In this document: positions 8,944-17,534 of the stretch, piece by piece
How positions within the stretch are numbered: position 1 is the stretch's first letter
Layout: every line of letters starts with the position of its first letter
Origin: a bacterium HR29
Lineage (GTDB): Bacteria > Chloroflexota > Dehalococcoidia > Tepidiformales > Tepidiformaceae
Direction of reading: 5' to 3'
DNA: 64,000 nucleotides
Assembly (NCBI GenBank): GCA_002898215.1
Contig: BEIF01000002.1
Location: 62,001 to 126,000 of the forward strand
Notes under the pieces: generated by a model
Seen by the model: only the letters and a program-made list of their open reading frames with translations
The model's database searches: none
What the model was told of the DNA's origin: nothing
Program-made: the position numbers and the translations under genes

Positions 8944-8949
8944 TACCAT
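8944..8949 (+). promoter_or_regulatory. -10 box TACCAT for the cobalamin-binding-like gene
   Basis: The box ends six bases before the ATG at 8956; no ribosome-binding site intervenes. Confidence 0.4.
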
Positions 8950-8955
8950 GGAGCC

Positions 8956-9912
8956 ATGCCCGCCGCTCGCATCGCCTCCCTCCTCCCCTCCGCGACCGAG
9001 ATTGTGGCAGGCCTCGGGCTGGCCGACCGTCTGGTCGGGGTGACGCACGAGTGCGACACGCCGCCCGAGGTCCGGGCGCTTCCCAAGCTGACACGCAGCC
9101 TTCTGCCTCCATCCCTCCCGTCGCGGGAGATCGACCGCGCGGTGTCGGCCTCGTTGCGGGGCGACGCCCACACGGTGTACGAGCTCGATGCTGAGCTCCT
9201 CCGTCGGCTGGAGCCGGACGTGGTCCTCACTCAGGCGCTCTGCGATGTCTGCGCCGTTCCGTACGACGCAGTCGAAGGAGCGGTATGTACCATGCCCCGC
9301 TCGGCGGCGATCGTCTCCCTCGACCCGGAGGACCTGGAGGGGATCTTCACCTGCATCGAGCGGGCGGCCCAGGCGCTGGGCGTCCCCGAGCGGGGCGCAG
9401 CCCTCGCGGGCGGCCTTCGCGAGGAGCTGGCCGCGGTGCGGGCGCTCGTCGCCCCTCGGGCCGGGACACGGCCGTCGGTGTTCCTTTGCGAGTGGCTCGA
9501 CCCCCTCTTCTGCGGGGGCCACTGGGTGCCGGAGATGGTCGAGGCGGCAGGCGGCCGTGACGTGTTCGGGCGGCCGGGCGAGCCCTCTCGACGCATCGCC
9601 TGGGAGGAGCTGGCGACCGCAGACCCGGACGTCATCGTTCTCGCGCCCTGTGGCTTCGATGCCGAGGAAACGGTGCGGCGCTTCCCCGAGTTCACCAACG
9701 CGTACCCCGACTGGCAGGACCTGCGCGCCGTGAGGGAGGGTCGCCTTTTCGCGGTCGATGCCAACGGGTACTTCTCCCGCCCGGGTCCGCGGGTGGTTCA
9801 GGGGGTTAGGATCCTCGCCGCCGCCCTGTGGGGCGGACCGGTCGCCGGCGCGCTGCCGCCCGGGTCGCTCTACCGTCGCACACCCGCGGGCGAATGGAAG
9901 CGTCTGGCGTAG
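8956..9912 (+). CDS. BtuF-like periplasmic-binding-fold protein, cobalamin-binding family
   Basis: The 318-residue protein matches the helical-backbone metal-receptor family: IASLLPSATEIVAGLGLADRLVGVTHECD at the N-terminus is the cobalamin-binding subfamily signature, followed by LEPDVVLTQALCDVCAV. It lacks a signal peptide, which is usual for this soluble group and argues against a classical import-binding role. No BtuC/BtuD genes or cobalamin riboswitch are visible nearby. It probably binds a corrinoid or related cofactor inside the cell. Confidence 0.82.
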   Translation: MPAARIASLLPSATEIVAGLGLADRLVGVTHECDTPPEVRALPKLTRSLLPPSLPSREIDRAVSASLRGDAHTVYELDAELLRRLEPDVVLTQALCDVCAVPYDAVEGAVCTMPRSAAIVSLDPEDLEGIFTCIERAAQALGVPERGAALAGGLREELAAVRALVAPRAGTRPSVFLCEWLDPLFCGGHWVPEMVEAAGGRDVFGRPGEPSRRIAWEELATADPDVIVLAPCGFDAEETVRRFPEFTNAYPDWQDLRAVREGRLFAVDANGYFSRPGPRVVQGVRILAAALWGGPVAGALPPGSLYRRTPAGEWKRLA

Positions 9913-9919
9913 GGCGCCC

Positions 9920-10720
9920 TCACGCTTCGGCGAGGAAACCCTCGATGAGTGCTGCGACCTCGGTGGGGCGTGTAGCGAGGAGGCCGTGGCCTGCGCCGGC
10001 CAGGACCGCCAGGCGCGCATCCGGGAGTTCGGCCAGCAGACGGCGGGCGAAGCGCAGGGGCGTCATGAGGTCTTCGTCGCCGAAGATGAGGAGCGCGGGG
10101 GCACGGACCGCACCGAGACGTCCTTCGGAGCAGTAGGCGATGGCCGCCTCCACCTGGCGCTCGTACGCCTCGGGCTCTTGCCACAGGGGGTCGGCGGCAG
10201 CTCGCGCAATCGCCTCCTCGATGAACCCGGGGCGCCGGTACTCGCCGTGCGTGTAAACCCAGGGGAAGAGGATGCGGCAGTACTCGGCGGCCGGCAGCCG
10301 TCGGCGAAGCGCCGCCAGCCCGCGGAAGAGTTCGCTCCCTCGCGGGTCCCCGGAAGTGTAGGTGGCGATGAGCACCAGCCGGCGCACCCGCTCCGGGCGG
10401 GTAATGGCGAGCTCCTGGGCGATGGCGCCGCCCATGGAGAACCCCACGACGTCGAAGAGCTCCAGCCCGAGGGCGTCGGCGAGGCAGGCGATGTCGATCG
10501 CCATATCGGCGACGGTGTACGGCTTGGAGGCGCGCCCGCTCCGCCCGGCGTCGCGCGGGTCCACCAGGAGGCAGCGGAAGGGGCGGGCGAAGCGGTCCGT
10601 CACCGGGCGCCACCAGCGTCCGTCTCCCCCCAGCCCCGGAAGGAAGAGAACCGGTCGGCCGGTGGGGTCGCCGCGGTCGGCGTAGGCGATCTCCATCCCG
10701 TTCACGGTTACCGCCGGCAT
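9920..10720 (-). CDS. Alpha/beta-hydrolase fold protein
   Basis: The 266-residue protein shows the nucleophile elbow GFSMGG, an oxyanion-loop region (LFLPGLGGDGRWW), the strand motif VDPRDAGRSGRA and a final Ala/Gly-His segment (GAGHGLLATRP) that supplies the catalytic His. The Asp lies in the strand near LIFGDEDLMTP. The fold resembles haloperoxidases and 3-oxoadipate enol-lactonases. It lies seven bases from the convergent cobalamin-binding-like gene and downstream of biotin ligase on the same strand, 49 bases apart. Substrate unknown. Confidence 0.85.
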   Translation of the reverse strand: MPAVTVNGMEIAYADRGDPTGRPVLFLPGLGGDGRWWRPVTDRFARPFRCLLVDPRDAGRSGRASKPYTVADMAIDIACLADALGLELFDVVGFSMGGAIAQELAITRPERVRRLVLIATYTSGDPRGSELFRGLAALRRRLPAAEYCRILFPWVYTHGEYRRPGFIEEAIARAAADPLWQEPEAYERQVEAAIAYCSEGRLGAVRAPALLIFGDEDLMTPLRFARRLLAELPDARLAVLAGAGHGLLATRPTEVAALIEGFLAEA

Positions 10721-10769
10721 CGCCGTCCCGCCGGCTTCGAAGTGGGTACCGCTCGTAGTGAGGCCGCGC

Positions 10770-11762
10770 TCATGCTTCCCCCTCGGGGAGAACGATGCCC
10801 GAAGCGATGGCTACTTCCTCGCTGCCCCTCGCGACCCGGAGGGCTCCCGCATCGGAGACCCCGAGAACCACGCCGCGCACCTCGCCCTCCGGTGTTTGGA
10901 CGCGGACGCGCCGGCCTTCGAGCCCGGGGAAGGCGCGCCAGGCGCGCGCCACCGCCGGTGGCCCCTCGGACCGGTAGGCGTCGGCAAGGGACTCGAGCTC
11001 TTCGAACAGGACTGCCGCCGCTCGGGCGAGGGACACCTCTTCCCCGGAGAGCATCAGCAGGGAGACGGCGTGCTCCCGGATGCCGGGTGGGAAGTCCTCC
11101 GGACGGAGGTTGATGTTCAGCCCGATGCCGAGGATGGCCTCGCGGATGTCGTCCTGGTCGGCGGCCACCTCGGCGAGGACGCCTCCCGCCTTCCGGCCTC
11201 GGACGAGCACCTCCTTCGGCCACCAGAGGGAGACGTCCGGGGCGCCCAGTCGCGCCAGCGTTGCGGCGGCGGCAGCGGCGCCGAGCATGGCGAGCACGGG
11301 CGCCTCGGTGGCGGGCCGCTGCGGCCGAAGGACGATCGAGCACCAGAGCCCGCCCCGGGGAGCGATGAAGGACGCCCCCTTCCGGCCTCGACCCGCGGTC
11401 TGCTCCTCGGCGAGCACGACCGCGCCCTCGGGCGCGCCGTTCGCGGCCCAGGCCCGCGCGATCGCCTGGGTAGAATCGGCTCGGTCGACGAAACGGTAGG
11501 CGCGCCCGAAGGTGCGCGTTCGCAGCGCCTGCGCGACCTCCCAGGGAAAGGGACGGCTCGAGGGCGATACCAGCCGGTGACCGAGGCGGCGGCTCGACTC
11601 TACCTGGTAGCCGAGGCGCCGGAGCCGGAGGACGTGCTTCCAAACGGCGTTCCGGCTGAGCCCGAGCGACTGAGCGAGGCGTTCGCCCGAAACGTAGTTG
11701 CCGCGGGCAGCGCAGAGCTCTGCGGCGATGCGGGCCAGCGGTGCGTCCGAAGCGAGGAGCAT
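10770..11762 (-). CDS. birA: Bifunctional biotin-[acetyl-CoA-carboxylase] ligase / biotin operon repressor
   Basis: An N-terminal winged helix (about residues 5-65, SGERLAQSLGLSRNAVWKHV) precedes the ligase core. The ATP/biotin loop reads GRGRKGASF (consensus GRGRxGRxW) and the active-site Lys sits in RKAGGVLAE. A C-terminal beta domain completes the fold (330 residues, normal length). The usual KWPND motif is replaced by WWPKEV, a notable change. The enzyme activates biotin with ATP and transfers it to carboxylase carrier domains; the winged helix suggests repression of biotin genes, none of which is in the window. Confidence 0.93.
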   Translation of the reverse strand: MLLASDAPLARIAAELCAARGNYVSGERLAQSLGLSRNAVWKHVLRLRRLGYQVESSRRLGHRLVSPSSRPFPWEVAQALRTRTFGRAYRFVDRADSTQAIARAWAANGAPEGAVVLAEEQTAGRGRKGASFIAPRGGLWCSIVLRPQRPATEAPVLAMLGAAAAAATLARLGAPDVSLWWPKEVLVRGRKAGGVLAEVAADQDDIREAILGIGLNINLRPEDFPPGIREHAVSLLMLSGEEVSLARAAAVLFEELESLADAYRSEGPPAVARAWRAFPGLEGRRVRVQTPEGEVRGVVLGVSDAGALRVARGSEEVAIASGIVLPEGEA

Positions 11763-11769
11763 CGACCCG

Positions 11770-11775
11770 ACCGTA
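11770..11775 (-). promoter_or_regulatory. -10-like box TACGGT for birA
   Basis: The minus-strand hexamer ends seven bases before the birA start codon. Confidence 0.4.
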
Positions 11776-11843
11776 GCGTCGGGAGGAGGTGAATGTCAAC
11801 GTTAACAGCGCCGTTGGTGACAGACGAAGGGCTGCCGCGGGGC

Positions 11844-11849
11844 TATACT
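11844..11849 (+). promoter_or_regulatory. -10 box TATACT for the URO-D-like gene
   Basis: A near-consensus hexamer ends 11 bases before the GTG at 11861, which fixes that codon as the likely start. Confidence 0.55.
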
Positions 11850-11860
11850 GCCCCTCGACC

Positions 11861-12850
11861 GTGGCCAGCGAACGGTTCGAGCGTGTGATGGCGGCCTTGC
11901 GGGGCGAACCGGTCGACCGGGTGCCGGTTTCCGCCTGGTGGCACGATTTCGGCCGCGAGTGGTCGGCGGCCGAGCTGGCGGAGGCAGCGCTGGAGGCGTA
12001 CCGCCGCTACGGATGGGACTTCATCAAGCTGAACCCCAGGGCGACCTACTACGCCGAGGCCTGGGGAGCGCGCTTCCGGCCGCTCCCGGGTCGCCAGCCC
12101 GAGCTCCTCGAGCCGGCATGGCGTGAGCCTGCCGACCTGAGTCGCTTCGCGCCCATCGACCCGCGCACGTCGGCGCCGTTCGCCGAGCAGCTCGATGCCC
12201 TCGCCCGGGTCACCGGGGCTCTCGCTGGTGAGGCGCCGGTCGTTCAGACGCTCTTCTGTCCGCTGGCGGTGCTCAGCCGCGCAGCGGGCGGTGTCGAGCC
12301 GGTGCGTCGGGCGATGGCTGAGGCCCCCGAACTCCTGGAGGGCGCGCTGGGGGCGGTGGCCGAGACGCTGGCGGCCTACGTCGCGGCCTGCCTCGAACGG
12401 GGTGCCTCGGGGATCTTCTTCGCGACGGTGGAGTGGGGAACATCGGACACCATCGGAGCCGAGGAGCACCGACGATTCGCCCGGCCGTACGACCTCCGGG
12501 TTCTCGAGGCGGCGGCGGGGGCGCCGTTCACCATACTCCACGTCTGCCGCGAGCGGAACCTCCTCTTCGAGCTGCTCGACTATCCGGCGGCGGCCTTCCA
12601 CTGGGCCTCGCGCTCGGCTGGGAACCCTTCGTTGGCGGAGGTGCAGGCGCGGACTGGGGCGGCGGTGATGGGCGGCGTCGACCACCGCCGGACGATGCCT
12701 TCGGGGACTCCCGAGGAGGTGGCTGGGGAGGCGCACGATGCCATCGAGTCGACGAGCGGGTGGCGATTCCTCCTCGCGCCGGAATGCACCGTGCCTCCGG
12801 ACACCCCGCCGGCGAACCTTCGCGCCCTCCGCACCGCCGCGGAAGGGTAG
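11861..12850 (+). CDS. Uroporphyrinogen decarboxylase (URO-D) family protein
   Basis: The 329-residue protein begins ASERFERVMAALRGEPVDRVPVS, the family-typical opening, and ends with a GGVDHRRTMPSGTPEEV segment (the family GNxDP region) and an APECTVPPDTPPANLRAL tail. URO-D fold members include HemE and corrinoid-dependent methyltransferases. The conserved HemE substrate-binding Arg-rich motif is not obvious, and no other haem genes lie nearby, so it may be a paralogue with another role. The start was set by the TATACT box 11 bases upstream; the stretch before it reads poorly. Confidence 0.82.
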   Translation: MASERFERVMAALRGEPVDRVPVSAWWHDFGREWSAAELAEAALEAYRRYGWDFIKLNPRATYYAEAWGARFRPLPGRQPELLEPAWREPADLSRFAPIDPRTSAPFAEQLDALARVTGALAGEAPVVQTLFCPLAVLSRAAGGVEPVRRAMAEAPELLEGALGAVAETLAAYVAACLERGASGIFFATVEWGTSDTIGAEEHRRFARPYDLRVLEAAAGAPFTILHVCRERNLLFELLDYPAAAFHWASRSAGNPSLAEVQARTGAAVMGGVDHRRTMPSGTPEEVAGEAHDAIESTSGWRFLLAPECTVPPDTPPANLRALRTAAEG

Positions 12851-12879
12851 AGGATTCCTCCTGTACGGCCCGTATTTTC

Positions 12880-12897
12880 GGGGAATAGAATTCTCCC
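12880..12897 (+). terminator. Weak candidate terminator after the URO-D-like gene
   Basis: GGGGAAT and ATTCTCCC can pair (one bulged T) around a three-base loop, followed by AATTT. The T-run is short. Confidence 0.3.
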
Positions 12898-12923
12898 AAT
12901 TTCCGTGACCGCAGGGCGAGAGA

Positions 12924-14252
12924 ATGCCATTCTGGGGGTTCCGAAGAGAGCGGAATATCGTACGTGGCTCTCCGGAGGCGCTACCGGTCATTCGGGCCAA
13001 GCTCCCCGCTCCAGTCGTGGTCGTCGACCTCGAAACGACCGGGTTCTTTCCCCGCAGAGATCGGGTCGTCGAAGTTGCGCTCGTAACCCTCGACCCGACA
13101 GGGAAGGTGGAGGAACGATTCGACACGTTGGTGAATCCCAGGAGAGACCCGGGGCCCGTGCGACGACACGGGATACGCCCCAGAGACCTCGTCGACGCGC
13201 CGGAGTTCGGGGACATCGCCGGGCATGTCGCAGCGCGGCTCGAGGGCCGTTTGCTCGTCGCGCACAACGCGCGGTTCGACGCGGGATTCCTCGTGTCGGA
13301 ATTCCTGCGCATCGGGGCTCCGCTGCCGCCCCTGCGTGGCATTTGCACGCTGGAACTGGCACGGAGAGAGCTGGATGCGCCCAACTACCGTCTGGCGACC
13401 CTCTGCGAACTTTGCGGCCTGCCGCCGAGGTCCTGGCACGTGGCTGCCGACGATGCCGAGGCGACCGCTCGTCTCTTCCTACACCTTTTGCAGCGGGGTC
13501 CTCACCCCACCGTTCTGGAGGCCGCGACCATACGGCAGCCGAGCCCGGGGAGCGATTGGCCGCGAATCCCGGTCAGGGGTCGGCCGAAATCGCGCATCTC
13601 CTCCCCAGGGCTCGAACGCACGCCACTCGCTGGCATGTTCGACCGGGTCCCCACACCTCGCCATGAGAGTCCAGGAGCGCATGCGTACCTCGAGCTCCTC
13701 TCGCGGGCCCTGGAGGACCGCAGCCTGACGCCGGACGAGGAGCGAGCTCTTGCCGAGGTGGCGCTGTCGTGGGGCCTCACTTCCGAGACGCTCGCCGAGC
13801 TTCACCGGGAGTTTCTCCGCTCGGCAGTCGCTTACGCCTGGGAGGACGGCCGCATTTCGGACGAAGAGCGGGAGTATCTGTGGGACGTGTCGCGCCTGCT
13901 GGGCGTGCCGGACGAGGAGCTCGAGGCGTTGGTGCAGGACGCACGGCGGATGCCCCCCGCTCCGCCTGCCGCCGGGCTGCAGCTTACTCCCGGGATGAGC
14001 GTTTGTTTCACCGGGGAATCGATGTGCCGCTACAAGGGGGAGTACCTCTCCCGCGAAATGGCCGAGAGGCTCGCGCGCAGGGCGGGATTGGTCGTGAGAG
14101 ACTCGGTGACGAAGAAGCTCGACGTCCTTGTGTGCGCCGACCTTTACTCCCAATCGACCAAAGCCCGGATGGCCAGGAGATACGGGATTCCGATGATCGA
14201 AGAGGGGGAGTTCTGGGCGCTGCTGGGCGTCGATGGGATCGAGATTGGATAG
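12924..14252 (+). CDS. DEDDh exonuclease (DnaQ-like) fused to helical and BRCT domains
   Basis: Residues about 28-190 form a DnaQ-type 3'-5' exonuclease with all acidic/His motifs: VVDLETTG (Asp35, Glu37), HNARFDAGF (Asp119) and HVAADDAEAT (His172, Asp177). A middle segment (about 245-345) is an acidic helical region resembling TerB/DUF533-like folds. A BRCT domain (about 355-435, MSVCFTGES... LVCADLYSQSTKARMA) ends the 442-residue protein. DnaQ enzymes proofread or degrade DNA or RNA; BRCT domains bind phosphopeptides or DNA ends. This is more likely a repair nuclease than the replicative epsilon subunit. Confidence 0.88.
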   Translation: MPFWGFRRERNIVRGSPEALPVIRAKLPAPVVVVDLETTGFFPRRDRVVEVALVTLDPTGKVEERFDTLVNPRRDPGPVRRHGIRPRDLVDAPEFGDIAGHVAARLEGRLLVAHNARFDAGFLVSEFLRIGAPLPPLRGICTLELARRELDAPNYRLATLCELCGLPPRSWHVAADDAEATARLFLHLLQRGPHPTVLEAATIRQPSPGSDWPRIPVRGRPKSRISSPGLERTPLAGMFDRVPTPRHESPGAHAYLELLSRALEDRSLTPDEERALAEVALSWGLTSETLAELHREFLRSAVAYAWEDGRISDEEREYLWDVSRLLGVPDEELEALVQDARRMPPAPPAAGLQLTPGMSVCFTGESMCRYKGEYLSREMAERLARRAGLVVRDSVTKKLDVLVCADLYSQSTKARMARRYGIPMIEEGEFWALLGVDGIEIG

Positions 14253-14259
14253 CGGGGTC

Positions 14260-14934
14260 CTATTCGCGCTTGCCCGGAAGCTTGGGGACGAGCCACGACA
14301 GGAAGCTCGCCGGGCTGCGCGTCTGCAGGTAGAACCGCCCGGGCCCTGTGAGCTTGCACACCAGCCCCTCCCCGCCTAGGAGCGTCGACTTCCATCCCCC
14401 TGCACGACCGACCTCGTACTTCACCGATGCATCGAAGGCCACCATGTGGCCCGTGTCGACGATGTACCGCTCGCCCGGTTCGAGGTTCACCTCGTGGATG
14501 GCGCCGTAGCTCGAAAGCCACACCGTTCCCTGCCCGGTGCACTTCAGAAGGAAGAGGCCCTCGCTCGAGAAGAACGTCTTCGCGCCGCCCCACGAGGTGT
14601 CGACCTTCACCTCGGGCGTGGCGGCCAGGAACGAACCGGATTGCACGAAGAGGGGCTGGTCGCCGACCTCCAGGGCGATGATGTCCCCCGGCAGCGACGG
14701 CGCCACGGTCACGTGTGCTGGCCGCTCGGCGGTGAAGGTGTTGATGAAGAAACTTTCCCCGCCGAGAAGGGTGCGCTTCAGGCCGGCCATCAGCCCGCCG
14801 CGCACGCCGGTGTCCATGCGGATGCCGTCCGACATGCTGACCATAGCTCCGGCCTCCGCCTGGATCGCCTCACCCGCGTCGAGGGCGATGATGGCCAAGG
14901 CGTAGGAGGGGCTGTACCGGATTTCGTACCGCAT
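14260..14934 (-). CDS. AIM24/TIGR00266 family protein
   Basis: The 224-residue protein matches the AIM24 beta-rich family across its length: IQAEAGAMVSMSDGI near the N-terminus, then repeated Gly-rich strands (GGLMAGLKRTLLGGESFF and GGWKSTLLGGEGLVCKLTG) and the end FLSWLVPKLP. A ribosome-binding site (GGAGGT) lies six bases before the ATG. Family members are widespread and linked with mitochondrial or membrane organisation in eukaryotes; the bacterial function is not established. It is convergent with the exonuclease-BRCT gene. Confidence 0.88.
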   Translation of the reverse strand: MRYEIRYSPSYALAIIALDAGEAIQAEAGAMVSMSDGIRMDTGVRGGLMAGLKRTLLGGESFFINTFTAERPAHVTVAPSLPGDIIALEVGDQPLFVQSGSFLAATPEVKVDTSWGGAKTFFSSEGLFLLKCTGQGTVWLSSYGAIHEVNLEPGERYIVDTGHMVAFDASVKYEVGRAGGWKSTLLGGEGLVCKLTGPGRFYLQTRSPASFLSWLVPKLPGKRE

Positions 14935-15051
14935 AGCGACCTCCAGGGGCGTGTGCCGCGGGTTCGGCGGGCCGCGGCCTGAGGGGTATCCTATCCGCAA
15001 CCCCCGCGCCGGGGAACGGGCCTCCCCAGGCGGCCGGAAGGAGCCTACCCA

Positions 15052-15468
15052 ATGACCGAACGTCTCGACGCTTACCGCGACCGCCTGCGGGGCTTCCTCC
15101 CCGACCTCCTCGGCGTCCGCCTCCTCGAAGTCTCGCCCGAACGCGTCACGGCGGAGCTCGAGGTTCGCCGCGAGCTGTGCACGGTACCGGGCATCCTCCA
15201 TGGTGGGGCGATCATGGCCTTCGCCGACACGCTCGGTGCGGTGGCGACGGTCGCGACCATCCCGCCGGGTGCCGGGACCACCACCATCGAGTCGAAGAGC
15301 AACTTCTTCGCTCCAGGGCGCGAGGGAACGGTCGTGCGCGGCGAGACGACCCCGCTCCACAAGGGCCGCCGCACGATGACCTGGCAAACCCGGGTCACCG
15401 ACCCCGATGGGAGGCTCTTGGCCGTCGTCACCCAAACGCAGCTGATCTCGCCGCCGGAGGGCCCCTGA
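15052..15468 (+). CDS. PaaI-type hotdog-fold acyl-CoA thioesterase
   Basis: The 138-residue protein carries the hotdog active-site segment LCTVPGILHGGAIMAFADTLGA, with the His-Gly-Gly and downstream Asp used by PaaI/YbdB-type thioesterases, and the strand IESKSNFFAPGREG. Such enzymes hydrolyse aryl- or acyl-CoA esters that accumulate during degradation, releasing CoA. It runs in the same direction as the adjoining VOC gene 34 bases on. Confidence 0.88.
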   Translation: MTERLDAYRDRLRGFLPDLLGVRLLEVSPERVTAELEVRRELCTVPGILHGGAIMAFADTLGAVATVATIPPGAGTTTIESKSNFFAPGREGTVVRGETTPLHKGRRTMTWQTRVTDPDGRLLAVVTQTQLISPPEGP

Positions 15469-15502
15469 AGCTGGTATCTTCGCCTGGAAGGGGGTTGCAG
15501 TC

Positions 15503-15952
15503 ATGCGCGTCCGCGAACTGGGGCACGTCGTCCTCTACGTCCGCAACCTCGAGCGCTCGCGCCGGTTCTACCGCGACCTCTTGGGATGGGAGGAGATCGC
15601 CCTCTGGGGCGAACGGGCCGCGCTCTACTCCTCGGGGAGGACACACCACGAGCTTCTGCTCATCGAGGTTGGCGAAGGGGCTCATCCCGTCCCGCCGTCT
15701 CCGCGGGTCGGGCTCTACCACATCGGGCTGAAAATCGGTGACAGCGACGAGGAGCTGCGCGAAGCCGCGCGCCAGCTCCAGGAGGCGGGCGTGCCCGTTG
15801 TCGGCACTGCCGACCACACGGTGACGCACAGCCTCTACGTACTCGACCCCGACGGGAACGAGGTGGAGCTGTACGTGGACGTGCTCCCGGCCGATCGCTG
15901 GCGCGAGGAGCCTGACCTCATCCTCTCCCCGGTGCGGCCGCTGCGGCTCTAA
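15503..15952 (+). CDS. Vicinal oxygen chelate (glyoxalase/dioxygenase-like) protein
   Basis: The protein (149 residues) has two beta-alpha-beta-beta-beta units: an N-terminal LGHVVLYVRNLERSRRFYRDLLGW and a C-terminal LYVLDPDGNEVELYVD. Metal ligands expected for extradiol dioxygenases are plausible: His in GHVVLYV, His in LYHIGLKI and Glu in NEVELYVD. The pattern recalls catechol-2,3-dioxygenase-like members, so a ring-cleavage or isomerase activity is possible, but the substrate cannot be assigned. Confidence 0.85.
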   Translation: MRVRELGHVVLYVRNLERSRRFYRDLLGWEEIALWGERAALYSSGRTHHELLLIEVGEGAHPVPPSPRVGLYHIGLKIGDSDEELREAARQLQEAGVPVVGTADHTVTHSLYVLDPDGNEVELYVDVLPADRWREEPDLILSPVRPLRL

Positions 15953-15961
15953 GGACGCCGG

Positions 15962-16843
15962 CTAGCGGGACGCGTCGGCGGCGCGGGCGTGCTCCGCGAT
16001 GGCATCAAGGATCTGCGGCCAAAGCTGGCGGGGCAGGTCGTGCCCCATCCCCGGGAAGGTGACCAGCTTCGCACCCGGAATCGCCTCGGCGGTGGCGACG
16101 CCGCCACTCAGGGTCACGAGCGGGTCGTCCTCGCCGTGGATGACGAGCGCCGGGACGCGCACCGAACGGAGCGCCTCCGTCCGGTCGCCGGTGGCGAGGA
16201 TGGCGACGAGCTGGCGGGCCGTGCCGATGGGGTACCAGCACCGGTCGTAGGCTGCCGCTGCTTGCGCCCGCAGCTCGGCTTCGTCGCGCGGGTAGGCCGG
16301 CGAGCCGATGACCCGCCACGTCCGCACGGCCTGCTCGATGGCCTCCTCGCGCGTGGGCGGCGGCGGAGCGAGCAGGGCGGCCATGGCCTCGGGCTTCGGC
16401 TGGCCGACGTTCGGGTTGCCGACAGTCGACATAATGGACACCAGCGACCGGACCCGCTGCGGGTGGGCGATCGCCAGGCATTGGACGATCATGCCTCCCA
16501 TCGAGGCGCCGACGGCGTGGGCGTGCTCGATGCCCAGGGCGTCGAGCAGGCCGGCGGCGTCATCGGCCATGTCCCAGAGCGTGTAGGAAGCGGTCGAGTG
16601 GTCGCCCGCCAGCGCCTTCTGGATGTCGGGCTCGGGGCCGCCCTCGATCTTCGTGGAGAGGCCGACGTCGCGGTTGTCGTACCGGATGACGAAGAAGCCG
16701 CGGTCGGCCAGTCCCCGACAGAACTCCTCCTCCCAGAGGATGAGCTGGGCGCCGAGCCCCATCACCAGGAGGACCGGAGGGTCGCCAGGATTCCCGAAGG
16801 TTTCGTAGTAGAGATCGATTCCGTTGGCGTGGGCGTAGGGCAT
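15962..16843 (-). CDS. Alpha/beta-hydrolase fold protein
   Basis: The 293-residue protein shows LLVMGLGAQLILWEEEFCRGLADRG at the oxyanion region, the nucleophile elbow GASMGG, Asp in VIHGEDDPLVTLSGG and a terminal His in PGMGHDLPRQLW. The pattern is typical of the 3-oxoadipate enol-lactonase/aclacinomycin-esterase-like subgroup. It is convergent with the VOC gene, nine bases apart. Substrate unknown. Confidence 0.87.
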   Translation of the reverse strand: MPYAHANGIDLYYETFGNPGDPPVLLVMGLGAQLILWEEEFCRGLADRGFFVIRYDNRDVGLSTKIEGGPEPDIQKALAGDHSTASYTLWDMADDAAGLLDALGIEHAHAVGASMGGMIVQCLAIAHPQRVRSLVSIMSTVGNPNVGQPKPEAMAALLAPPPPTREEAIEQAVRTWRVIGSPAYPRDEAELRAQAAAAYDRCWYPIGTARQLVAILATGDRTEALRSVRVPALVIHGEDDPLVTLSGGVATAEAIPGAKLVTFPGMGHDLPRQLWPQILDAIAEHARAADASR

Positions 16844-16965
16844 CGCGAGGGAACGTTACGGCGTGGGGAGCTGCCTTGGCAAGGGAGCCGGTCGTCCCTC
16901 GCAAGGAGTGTCTCTCCGAGGCATAATCGGCCCTCGAAGCGAATCCGATTCACGAGGAGAATCGC

Positions 16966-17451
16966 ATGGGGGAAGAGGCTCGGTTGGCGCCCGACCAAAC
17001 CATCACCTCCGTAGTGTCGGGCCGCCAGGTTCGGCTCCGCCAGCCGGGGGCGGCGCTCGTTCTCATCTTCACCAACCAGACGACTGCCGACCGGGCGACG
17101 GCGCTCAGGACGGCGCTTCGGGAGCGTTTCCCGGACCCCTCCGCGGTCGTCATCGCCAGCGTGGTCGATGTCAGCGGCGTGCCGCGTCTGATGCGCAAGA
17201 TGGCGGAGGGAGCCCTGGCCAACCGGTACCGGGAGCTGGCGGCAGCGCTCGGGCCAGGGCGCGACCCCGCCCAGTACCTGGTGATGTGCCCCGATTGGGA
17301 CGGGAAGTTGCCCTCGGCGTTCGGGCTCTCCGGCCTGGAATCGAGGCTCGGCGTCGCGGTGGTCGATGCGTCGGGCGGCATCGTGGGAACCGCTGTGGGC
17401 GACGACCTGCTGCCCGCCGTGGAGGCTCTCGTGGCGCCGCTCCTCGCCTGA
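16966..17451 (+). CDS. Conserved hypothetical protein, thioredoxin-like fold without redox cysteines
   Basis: The 161-residue protein has alternating strands and helices (ALVLIFTNQTTADRATALRTAL, AVVIASVVDVSGVPRLM, GVAVVDASGGIVGTAVGDD) arranged like a redoxin, but its single Cys is not in a CxxC. It may be a degenerate thioredoxin-fold carrier or binding protein. It lies 84 bases before the acyl-CoA dehydrogenase on the same strand. No function assigned. Confidence 0.65.
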   Translation: MGEEARLAPDQTITSVVSGRQVRLRQPGAALVLIFTNQTTADRATALRTALRERFPDPSAVVIASVVDVSGVPRLMRKMAEGALANRYRELAAALGPGRDPAQYLVMCPDWDGKLPSAFGLSGLESRLGVAVVDASGGIVGTAVGDDLLPAVEALVAPLLA

Positions 17452-17497
17452 GCGGGAGGAAGCCGTTTTCGGCGAGAGCGTGGGAGGGGAAGGCGGG

Positions 17498-17503
17498 TAC
17501 ACT
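17498..17503 (+). promoter_or_regulatory. -10 box TACACT for the acyl-CoA dehydrogenase gene
   Basis: The box lies 31 bases before the ATG at 17535. Confidence 0.4.
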
Positions 17504-17534
17504 GGCGGAAAACGAACGCCAGGAGTCGCCCGCG

